A DNA stretch of 64,000 bases. It comes from Fimbriimonadaceae bacterium. Its GTDB lineage: Bacteria; Armatimonadota; Fimbriimonadia; Fimbriimonadales; Fimbriimonadaceae. The notes under the pieces were generated by a model. The model ran no database searches and was not told the origin of the DNA. It was given only the letters and a program-made list of their open reading frames with translations. The stretch covers positions 47,329 to 111,328 of the forward strand of contig JAHCHO010000012.1 of NCBI GenBank assembly GCA_026129685.1, read 5' to 3'. Of the stretch, positions 47,529 through 54,934 are shown in pieces (positions within the stretch are counted from its first letter, which is position 1; each line of letters opens with the position of its first letter). A program made the position numbers and the translations under genes.

Positions 47529-49022
47529 TTAAGCCGGACCGGAGGATTCCATGATCCCCGCGAACTGCTCCAGAGCGGCCTGAAGGTCTTCGACGATCTC
47601 TCGGGCAAGGACGTCCGGGTCCGGTAGGTTGGCGCCGTCCTCAAGACTATCGTCCTGCAGCCACGAGATGTCGAGGTTGGCCTTGTCCCGCGAGGTCAGC
47701 TCGCCGTATGAGAACTCGCGCCAACGGCCGTGCGGACTCTCCTCGCTCCAAGTCGCCGTCCGACCATGGCGGTTCGCGGGGTTGTAGCAGGCGACGAACT
47801 CGTCGAGGTCCTCTCGTCGGAGAGGACGGGTCTTGAGAGTGAACTGCTTGTTCGTCCGCAGGTCGTAGATCCAGAGAGACTGTGTCCACGGCCTCTCGCT
47901 GGCCGGCTTGCGGTCGAAGAACAGGACGTTCGCCTTCACGCCCTGCGCGTAGAAGATGCCGGTCGGCAATCGAAGCAACGTGTGGACGTCCGCCTGAGCC
48001 AGAAGGCGGCGGCGGATCGTCTCGCCCGGACCGCCCTCAAACAGCACGTTGTCCGGAACGACCATCGCCGCTCGTCCGTGCTGCTTCAGGATGGTGAAGA
48101 CGTGCTGGACGAAGTTCAGCTGCTTGTTGCTGGTAGTGGCCCAGAAGTCGTCGCGTTCGATGACGAGGCTGTCCCGAGTCGTCTCGCCGTCTTCGCCGAC
48201 GATCGTGACGCTGCTCTTGCGGCCAAAGGGAGGATTCGTCAGAACCACCTCGAACTCCCCGTGCTTGCCCGCGAGCGCGTCCCGAGTCTGGATCGGCAGG
48301 CTCGAACCCGTGCCGTCGCCGATGCCGTGTAGCAGCAGGTTCATCGCGCAGAGCCTTGCGACGGCGTCCACCAACTCGACGCCGTGCAACGTGCCGGACT
48401 TCAGGTACCGTTTTTGGTCCTTGTCGAGATTCGGGTTCCTGGCGAGGAAGTCGTGCGCGGCGAGCAGAAAGCCCCCGGTGCCGCACGCCGGGTCGCAGAC
48501 GGTCGCACCGATCTTTGGGGCCACACAGTCCACGACGGCGGAGATCAGGGAGCGGGGAGTGAAGTACTGGCCGGCGCCGCCCTTCACGTCCTCGGCGTTC
48601 CGCTGGAGCAGTCCCTCGTAAGCGTCTCCCTTCACGTCGGCGGAGAGCGAGGACCATTGTTCGCGATCAATCAGGTCCACGATCAGCCGTTGTAGCTTGG
48701 CGGGGTCCTGAATCTTGTTCTGCGCCTTTCGGAAGATGAGGCCGAGCATCCCGCCCTCCTTTCCGAGTTGCTCCAGAAGGTGGCGGTAGTGGACCTCCAG
48801 GTCGTCGCCGCTGCGCGTGAGCAGACTCGTCCAACCGAAGCCCTCCGGGATCACCGAAGGCCGGGAGTACGGCGGCCGATTCTGCTCGTCCGCCATCTTC
48901 AGGAAGAGAAGGAACGTCAGCTGCTCGACGTAGTCGCCGTACGACAGCCCGTCGTCCCGCAGGATGCTGCAGTAGTTCCAGAGCTTTTGCACGAGGGCTT
49001 GGGACGTGCTCACAACTTCCAT
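47529..49022 (-). CDS. hsdM: Type I restriction-modification methyltransferase subunit
   Basis: A 497-residue N6-adenine methyltransferase subunit from ATG 49022. The N-terminal HsdM helical domain (YVEQLTFLLFLKMADEQ) leads to QYFTPRSLISAVVDCV. The SAM motif DPACGTGG (from residue 177) and the catalytic NPPF (263-266) are intact. It modifies the host sequence chosen by HsdS and forms the core of the restriction complex. Its start overlaps the PIN gene stop by 13 bases. It is separated from hsdS by about 4.5 kb of other genes in the same operon. Confidence 0.95.
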   Translation of the reverse strand: MEVVSTSQALVQKLWNYCSILRDDGLSYGDYVEQLTFLLFLKMADEQNRPPYSRPSVIPEGFGWTSLLTRSGDDLEVHYRHLLEQLGKEGGMLGLIFRKAQNKIQDPAKLQRLIVDLIDREQWSSLSADVKGDAYEGLLQRNAEDVKGGAGQYFTPRSLISAVVDCVAPKIGATVCDPACGTGGFLLAAHDFLARNPNLDKDQKRYLKSGTLHGVELVDAVARLCAMNLLLHGIGDGTGSSLPIQTRDALAGKHGEFEVVLTNPPFGRKSSVTIVGEDGETTRDSLVIERDDFWATTSNKQLNFVQHVFTILKQHGRAAMVVPDNVLFEGGPGETIRRRLLAQADVHTLLRLPTGIFYAQGVKANVLFFDRKPASERPWTQSLWIYDLRTNKQFTLKTRPLRREDLDEFVACYNPANRHGRTATWSEESPHGRWREFSYGELTSRDKANLDISWLQDDSLEDGANLPDPDVLAREIVEDLQAALEQFAGIMESSGPA

Positions 49023-49492
49023 CCTTCGCGGCGCATCATGCCGAGATTGGTGATACAGGCCATGCCGAGCGCCGCGCACACGTCCGGAATGTACACGGAG
49101 CGCTTCGGCTTCCGCTTGTGGGCCGCAGGCGTCTCCGCCGTCACGACCACGGCGTCGCGGAGTTGAGCCAGGGCGATGACGTAGGCGTCGGCCTCGTCGT
49201 ATTGTGCCCGAGGGTCCCTGAGTCCGGGATGGGCTCCCTCGATGGCGAGGGCGGTCGCCAGGTGGTTCTTCGTCGGGTCGAAGATCGCCTTCTTCGCCTT
49301 CGCCCAACCCTGCAGACCGGCCGAGCCGATCACGCCCAGCTCCTCGCGCACGAGTTCCACGCTCAAGAGGCGATCCTGGCCGATCAGTTCGTCGAAGAGG
49401 TCCACGAGCGTGGCGAACACGTCGGGCGGGTAGAACCGGTCGTGCCAGTCCATGAGGGCGCTGGTGTCCACGATGTAGACGGTGCTATTCAT
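49010..49492 (-). CDS. PIN-domain (DUF4411) predicted toxin
   Basis: A 160-residue protein starting MNSTVYIVDTSALMDW, with D9 as the first PIN metal ligand and further acidic residues in YDEADAYVIALAQL. DUF4411 members are predicted ribonuclease toxins. The gene overlaps the XRE-ImmA/IrrE gene upstream by eight bases, the usual arrangement for this antitoxin-toxin pair. Confidence 0.82.
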   Translation of the reverse strand: MNSTVYIVDTSALMDWHDRFYPPDVFATLVDLFDELIGQDRLLSVELVREELGVIGSAGLQGWAKAKKAIFDPTKNHLATALAIEGAHPGLRDPRAQYDEADAYVIALAQLRDAVVVTAETPAAHKRKPKRSVYIPDVCAALGMACITNLGMMRREGWKL

Positions 49493-50666
49493 CGGTCGCC
49501 TCCGAAGCCGAGCCGGCGACGAGACGATGGCGAAGCTCGTCGAACTGATCGGTCCGCAGGTTCAGGTACCGGGCAGCCTCGGCGGTGTTGATCCGGTTGA
49601 GGTCGAACGCCTCCAGGACGAGCTGCGAGAACCCACGTCCGGCCCGTCCGATCGTCTTGGCGACCGGCGTGGCGAACCCCTTGCCGCGCGGAGGGAGGTT
49701 GCGGACGTGTAGGTCCCATTCGCCGCGCCAGGCGTTGTACCGCTCCCAGGTCCAATACCCCGAGCGCCGTAACCGCGTGGCCAAGGCGAGCGGGGTCACC
49801 TTGAACTTGAGGGCGATCCGCCTCACGTCCGCCGACTCGGGCGAAGCCGCCGGGGAGAGGGCCTGTCGCAGAGCTTCCTCCTCGATGACGGCGTAACTCG
49901 CGGCGGTTTCGGCGAACCGTTCGATCTCGAGCCAGTCCGCTTCGCTGTGCGCGTCGCTCAGCGCCGGCGCCTCCTCGTTCGCGGCGGACAGCATGAGGTG
50001 GACGACCTCGTGCAGAGCGGTGTAGGGTCGTGCCTCGGGGACCTCCCGCGTGTTGACGGCGGCGACCGGAAGAGGCGTGTCGAGCAGGCAGATGCCGCGA
50101 ACCTCGCTCAGCTCGACCTTCGGGAACATGAAGACGAGGACGCCGAGGTCCTCCAACGCGGATCGCCATTCGCGCCAAGCCTGCCACGGGTCGCGCCAGT
50201 TCAGTTGGGTTTCGCTCGCGATGCCGACGGCGCGGCGCAGACGCTCCCCGACCGCGCGGGGATCTTCGGTGGAACGGGCGGAGAGCCGGAATTCGGGGAT
50301 CGGGTGGCCGAGTTCCTCGTAGAGATCGAGGGCGGTCTCGCGCCGGGCGGACATGTGCCGCACCGCGAGACGAAGCTCGGGAGACTCCTCGCCCGGCGGG
50401 ACGTTCGGCAAGCGGCGGTGCTCGGCGCCCAACGGCGCGTGACGCGGCGGCGCGGGTTGGTAGAAGAGGCTGAGCGGGCGATGGTACAGCTGTGCCAGCT
50501 TCATCGTCTGCCGGACGGTCGGATGTTGGCGACCCGATTCCCAGGCGGTCACCTGCTCCTCGCGCACCTGAAGGCGCTTGGCGACGCGCTGCACCGGGAA
50601 CCCGCCCTCTCGGCGGGCCCAGGCGATGATCTCCGGGTTTGGGTTCGGGGCGGGCGAGATCAGCAT
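49485..50666 (-). CDS. XRE-family HTH with ImmA/IrrE metallopeptidase domain
   Basis: A 393-residue protein. An N-terminal helix-turn-helix (RVAKRLQVREEQVTAWESGRQHP, about 27-49) is followed by an ImmA/IrrE (COG2856) domain with the zinc motif HEVVH in ALHEVVHLML. In this family the protein binds DNA and is the antitoxin partner of PIN toxins; others cleave repressors. It overlaps the PIN gene by eight bases and the small upstream ORF by seven. Confidence 0.85.
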   Translation of the reverse strand: MLISPAPNPNPEIIAWARREGGFPVQRVAKRLQVREEQVTAWESGRQHPTVRQTMKLAQLYHRPLSLFYQPAPPRHAPLGAEHRRLPNVPPGEESPELRLAVRHMSARRETALDLYEELGHPIPEFRLSARSTEDPRAVGERLRRAVGIASETQLNWRDPWQAWREWRSALEDLGVLVFMFPKVELSEVRGICLLDTPLPVAAVNTREVPEARPYTALHEVVHLMLSAANEEAPALSDAHSEADWLEIERFAETAASYAVIEEEALRQALSPAASPESADVRRIALKFKVTPLALATRLRRSGYWTWERYNAWRGEWDLHVRNLPPRGKGFATPVAKTIGRAGRGFSQLVLEAFDLNRINTAEAARYLNLRTDQFDELRHRLVAGSASEATDE

Positions 50667-50779
50667 CGGATGGCATTCAGCTTACTTGCTCCGGTTGTCA
50701 GATGGCGAAAAGCCCCTCCACGAATCTCCTCGACCTTGCGGCGCTCGTGATCCGTGTCGTTCATCTTGACCTTGGGCAT
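50660..50779 (-). CDS. Very small ORF coupled to the XRE-ImmA gene
   Basis: A 39-residue ORF (MPKVKMNDTDHERRKVEEIRG, then a basic tail) whose stop overlaps the XRE-ImmA start by seven bases. It fills the gap between the frameshifted gene and that start. Charged and helical; function unknown. It could be a real micro-protein or only a coupling leader. Confidence 0.35.
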   Translation of the reverse strand: MPKVKMNDTDHERRKVEEIRGGAFRHLTTGASKLNAIRC

Positions 50780-50812
50780 CTCGCTCACTCGCCGCAGAAT
50801 CCCTGGCGGCGC

Positions 50813-51102
50813 TTAGTACCCGGCGGAAGCGTTGGCGAGGAAGTCCATCTTCTCGTCGCCCACCCTGCCCATGAAGTGGTAGCACCCAAGGCGCACCGTT
50901 TCAGGCGCAATGCCAACCACAGGACGCAGCCTTTCGGCAGAGTGCCGAGAACTTCGGCGATGTTGTAGCCCATCCGGGTAAGAGCTCGGCCGTCGTCCTT
51001 CGTCGCCGTCGTCCTAATCTGGATATGCCGCGGGATCGAGCCCAGCCTGAGGACTATGTCCACCCTTCCGAAGTCCATCTCCGCGTTCAGGATGGTCACC
51101 AT
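50813..51102 (-). pseudogene. Frameshifted small gene of unknown function
   Basis: From ATG 51102 one frame reads MVTILNAEMDFGRVDIVLRLG, then SIPRHIQIRTTATKDDG, ending sensibly at GTLPKGCVLWLA. The expected continuation PETVRLGCYHFMGRVGDEK to ANASAGY then lies in another frame, closing at 50813. The combined length is not a multiple of three, so a single-base change near residue 65 broke it. Alternatively there is programmed frameshifting or a sequencing error. The unbroken frame runs on to 50785 with an unlikely tryptophan/arginine-rich tail. The RHIQI stretch suggests a nuclease-like core. Confidence 0.55.
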
Positions 51103-51111
51103 CAGCCGATC

Positions 51112-52215
51112 TCACGTCACCTTTACGAGAGGTATGACCGTCGAAACGACCACATCAGAGAACTCCTTCGGAAGCGCGGCTGCGTGGGCAGCGTAACTAG
51201 CGACTAGCATGGCAAACTTCGGTGTCTGCCTGTCCCTGGCAGCAATGCTCCTCGCAAAGCTGAGGTCGGCCCCACCGACAAGTTGCGCGAATCCAACCTC
51301 CCTTAGCAGCATTGGAGTACGTTGAGCCTCCAGCGGGGAATCTAGGAACTGCCGGGTCAATTGGACAAACCGCTCCCACTCCGGTAAGACCAGGTCAGGA
51401 CGCTCACTTGGAGACACTCGCTCGGACAAGAGCTTGAACACGCTCAGTCGATATCTATACGTTTCCTTACCGCCGTAAAGCATCATCAGCAGTGCCTCGG
51501 CCAGTTCCCCAGCACTGTGGGGATGCAAGTACACTTTGAACATCCTGCAAACAACTGAAGCTAAGGACTGAGCAATCAGCGTGCAGAACTCGCAGAAGAT
51601 CAGTCGATGCTCCGGTCGAACCGGGTCTAGTTCGGGCGCTACGCGACGAAGGACTGCGATGCACTTCCTACACGCTTCCGCTGGCTCATCCGCCATCCAG
51701 AATGCTGACCTCAGGAACCGCAATGCGTGTTCTAGTCGCGGAAAAGATGTCGACACGGAGAAGTACTGCTCCCACAGTGCGATTTGGGCAGCAAGGCTCT
51801 TAGACGAATCCATGCTCCCGTTGGTGACTCGCGCGTACAGCGCAAACCCCCTTTCTGTCAAGAGCGTCACTCTCATGCGGTCGGCCAACAATGCATGATC
51901 CGGCTCAATCGCGCTTCGCTTGAGAATGCAAACCCCGTGATCTCCCCTTACCCTGTCAAGGAGCCCAGCAAGCCAAATTGCCCGGTTAACAGGGGACTCT
52001 TTGGCCCGAGTCTTGCAGTCGAAGACGACACGCCGATAGCCCTGGAACTCGTCAGGCGCCAGCGCAAGTACGTCAAGATCAGTTACCGACACACTAGATT
52101 GCCCAATAGCTCTGCCAGGGTCTACGTCAACCTCCAGTTGCGCGAGCCAGCCCTTTCCAACGGCGTACGTGAGGGCCATGGCCTTTTGATCTCGATCCTT
52201 CATTGCACTAGCCAT
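51112..52215 (-). CDS. Unrecognised protein with a PD-(D/E)XK-like N-terminus
   Basis: A 367-residue protein of no family I can name. Residues 45-68 read TDLDVLALAPDEFQGY, then VVFDCK. This pattern of aspartate (D48), beta-strand, then D66-x-K68 is typical of PD-(D/E)XK nuclease cores. The rest is helical, with a possible metal site (CRKC near residue 180, CEFC near 210). Base composition is visibly lower in G+C than the surroundings. It overlaps the upstream 434-residue gene by eight bases, so the two probably act together. Confidence 0.6.
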   Translation of the reverse strand: MASAMKDRDQKAMALTYAVGKGWLAQLEVDVDPGRAIGQSSVSVTDLDVLALAPDEFQGYRRVVFDCKTRAKESPVNRAIWLAGLLDRVRGDHGVCILKRSAIEPDHALLADRMRVTLLTERGFALYARVTNGSMDSSKSLAAQIALWEQYFSVSTSFPRLEHALRFLRSAFWMADEPAEACRKCIAVLRRVAPELDPVRPEHRLIFCEFCTLIAQSLASVVCRMFKVYLHPHSAGELAEALLMMLYGGKETYRYRLSVFKLLSERVSPSERPDLVLPEWERFVQLTRQFLDSPLEAQRTPMLLREVGFAQLVGGADLSFARSIAARDRQTPKFAMLVASYAAHAAALPKEFSDVVVSTVIPLVKVT

Positions 52216-53512
52216 AAAACAGGCCCTCCAACTCCAGTTGTTGTTCCTGAGTTAAATCGATTTTTTCACGCTTCAACAGGTCCTTGGAGGCAATGATCGA
52301 TTCAACGTACGACTGCTCGTGCTGAAGGGCCGCTCGCGCATCGTCATCTACATCAGTGCCTGCGGCTACCCCAGCGTCTACCAAGTCGTAAGCAATACTA
52401 AGGGCCTCGCGGTTCTCCCGGGTGTCAATAATGTGAAGTTCGCTGAATCCACTGCCGACATCCACAAGCTGAGCCACGCGGAGGTGAACCAACTTGGCGT
52501 ACTGATGCCTGGCCTCAGTAGTCGCCTTTCCAAGTTTTAGGTCTTGCTTCAGCCTGTTTAGAACTGCCCCGGGTGACCGGATTGCATATTGTTTCGGTAG
52601 GAACTCACCCTGGCGCACCGCAGCCACCAACGCCATTGCTCGCTCGTAAATGTCCCGCTTGGTCGGCAAAAGAGAGGCTCTGCCTGGCGTGGGTGTGAAG
52701 AGAAAGAACTGCTGCCCTGCGTGCTGGGTGGAGATTGAGGGCGGCCTTACGGCTCCATCTTGTGCTAGGTGCTTCAATAGGGCAACTTCAGCAGTTGTGA
52801 GCTTGATGCCGGCGACTTCCCCCCTCTCCTCAACGATTGATAAGGGCAGACCCTGCGCTCGGCGAAGCGCCGACATGACCTTGGCGACTTGAGGGGCACT
52901 GCCTCCGGCTACGGCATCTGCGAACAGATCAGCGTTCTCGGAGAAGTATGCCGGGCTGAGGGCAATATCTCGACCTCGGGAACGATGGATCCTCAAGTAT
53001 GAGCCCCTTTTCCCAAGATCGAGCGAGCGCTGGATCAGCTTTGTTTCAGCACCAAGTTCGTTGACCAGTAGGTCAACCTTTTCCGGAGCCTTGCTTAAGC
53101 GGTTCAGAAGGACGACGCTCAGCTGCTCTGCCTCATTGAATCCCAAGGTAGCGGCCAGTTCTCCCATTCCTTGATACAAGGTCTCATAGTAGGGAACAGT
53201 CGGCACTACAGCTTTGATGCTCTTGCCTTCGGACTGGACGCGGACGAATTCAACTTCGGCGAGCAGATCTATGACCGAGGACATCGCCACCGCTGGAATG
53301 TCCATATAGTATGCCGCTACTTGTTTAAGTGTCTCGTAGTTGACGACAGGGAGCCCCTGTATGTGAAGTGCGACCTTTACTGCCATCCCTACTTTTCGAA
53401 GCTGATCAAACTCCGGAACTTCCAGGAGCCCGAGGCTAGTCTGAATCTCGTGGCACCGGACCGCTGTCTCCGCTGCGGCAGTAATGTGAGGTGGGGCGTC
53501 GTTGATTTCCAT
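52208..53512 (-). CDS. Unrecognised 434-residue protein, partner of the nuclease-like gene
   Basis: A soluble, mostly helical protein. Segments such as VNYETLKQVAAYYMDIPAVAMSSVIDLLAEVEFVRVQ (about 58-92) have the shape of winged-helix domains, and the C-terminal 150 residues are helical. It follows hsdS after three bases and overlaps the nuclease-like gene by eight. Like its partner it has lower G+C than the hsd genes, suggesting that the pair entered the restriction locus separately. Confidence 0.55.
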   Translation of the reverse strand: MEINDAPPHITAAAETAVRCHEIQTSLGLLEVPEFDQLRKVGMAVKVALHIQGLPVVNYETLKQVAAYYMDIPAVAMSSVIDLLAEVEFVRVQSEGKSIKAVVPTVPYYETLYQGMGELAATLGFNEAEQLSVVLLNRLSKAPEKVDLLVNELGAETKLIQRSLDLGKRGSYLRIHRSRGRDIALSPAYFSENADLFADAVAGGSAPQVAKVMSALRRAQGLPLSIVEERGEVAGIKLTTAEVALLKHLAQDGAVRPPSISTQHAGQQFFLFTPTPGRASLLPTKRDIYERAMALVAAVRQGEFLPKQYAIRSPGAVLNRLKQDLKLGKATTEARHQYAKLVHLRVAQLVDVGSGFSELHIIDTRENREALSIAYDLVDAGVAAGTDVDDDARAALQHEQSYVESIIASKDLLKREKIDLTQEQQLELEGLFYG

Positions 53513-53515
53513 GTT

Positions 53516-54934
53516 TTAGTCCCTGAAGGCGGATCGAAGCACCGCTTGGCGCAGGCGGGTGGCTCGGCGGAGGGTGGCGGTGAGGGTGGCTTCGAGCGAG
53601 TCGGCGACGCTGAGGCGGCGTTCGACCTCGGCGACAATGCGCTCCTGCTCAACGGCGGGAGGGAGGGGGACCGCGATTTGTCGAATGATGCTGATGTTCA
53701 AGTTGGGCTGTACCCCGCCCGACGCGGCGCGACGCATAGTCTCATATTGGCTGCGCAAGCAGACCTTCAGGTAAGGGCGGATACTCTCCTGAACGACCAG
53801 CGCGGCGATCGCCTGGTTTGTCGTCGCGCTGATCCGCAGTTCGGAGCATTTGCCACGAGTCTTGCCCTCTCCATACATCGCGACGAGGAGGGTGCCCACG
53901 CCATACAAGGTGAGATTCGTCCTTCGAAGAGCCGCCTGAGTGACGAACTCCTTCGCAGAGTCCACGTACTCGCTGTTCAGGGCCCCGCTCGTGACCCACG
54001 GTATCGTGGCGCTGTCGTAGAAAGCGGCGGTGCCTCGCTTTGGCGTGGCGCCCGTTCCTACGCGGGCGAGTTGGTCGACGCTTGCCCATGTCCACCCTTC
54101 GGGCAGGTCTGGGAGGTTGGTGGTGTCGGGGGCGGCGGGTTCTTTGTACTTGCCCTTGCCGGTCCAGGTGCGACGGCGTTCGGCGAGGATGCGGGCCAGG
54201 AGAGCGTCGCCGGATTCGTAACGGATCGGCACGCTCTCGCAAGGACGGTCTGCCCCGGCACGGCGGGTGAGCTCGGGTTCGGTGGGGACGAGTCGGCCTT
54301 CGCAGGCGGCTTTCAGGACGGACGCGCGGTAGCGCTTCAGGTTCGCCAGCCCCCGCTTCAGCGCCTCCACCCCCGTGTCGAGGCGAGAGAACTGCTCGTC
54401 GATGTGGTCGGCGATGCGCTCCTGTTCACGGATCGGGGGAACGATGAGCTCGATCTTTGCGAGATTTGACCGCGAGATCCGCTTGCGAGTTGTGCCCGAT
54501 TGGAGGCCCGCCACCTCTCGCCTAATGGCGGGTGCATTCATGGCGGCCACGACCCATCGCGGCTCGAATGGCTCATCCCCTTGACGAATGATCGCCACAT
54601 CAACGACGGTCACACTCGGGCGGGAATCGCCGGGAAAGATGCAAGCTCGGCCCAACGGGTCGGGCATCCTAGCTACTAAGATGTCACCCGGCCGCAGGAA
54701 GGTGCACCGGAGCCTCTTGGCGGTTGTCGAAGTTAGAAACCGAGCCGAACGATTGCGATAGCAGCCGTCTCCGACATCGGCAAGCTGAATCAGCCTCACG
54801 TCGCCGTTGGGATCCTGGTCTTTACTTTCGACCCAGTCCCCATCGCAAAAGACTCCGCTTTTGCCGACCAAGCGATCCAGGGTTGTGGTCCTCCATCCGT
54901 CTTGGATCGAACTGGGCACATCCTGATGGATCAT
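53516..54934 (-). CDS. hsdS: Type I restriction-modification specificity subunit
   Basis: A 472-residue DNA-recognition subunit from ATG 54934. Two target-recognition domains are present (about 15-185 and 255-430), each followed by a conserved coiled-coil. The first reads LIVPPIREQERIADHIDEQF and the second IAVPLPPAVEQERIVAEVERRL. The two-part layout predicts a bipartite target. The start overlaps the hsdR stop by four bases. An in-frame extension upstream lies within hsdR. Confidence 0.95.
   Translation of the reverse strand: MIHQDVPSSIQDGWRTTTLDRLVGKSGVFCDGDWVESKDQDPNGDVRLIQLADVGDGCYRNRSARFLTSTTAKRLRCTFLRPGDILVARMPDPLGRACIFPGDSRPSVTVVDVAIIRQGDEPFEPRWVVAAMNAPAIRREVAGLQSGTTRKRISRSNLAKIELIVPPIREQERIADHIDEQFSRLDTGVEALKRGLANLKRYRASVLKAACEGRLVPTEPELTRRAGADRPCESVPIRYESGDALLARILAERRRTWTGKGKYKEPAAPDTTNLPDLPEGWTWASVDQLARVGTGATPKRGTAAFYDSATIPWVTSGALNSEYVDSAKEFVTQAALRRTNLTLYGVGTLLVAMYGEGKTRGKCSELRISATTNQAIAALVVQESIRPYLKVCLRSQYETMRRAASGGVQPNLNISIIRQIAVPLPPAVEQERIVAEVERRLSVADSLEATLTATLRRATRLRQAVLRSAFRD

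Noticed and set aside
50682..50885. A 67-residue minus ORF near the frameshifted gene
   Set aside because: Its sequence is a frame shadow of the pseudogene end and the 39-residue ORF.
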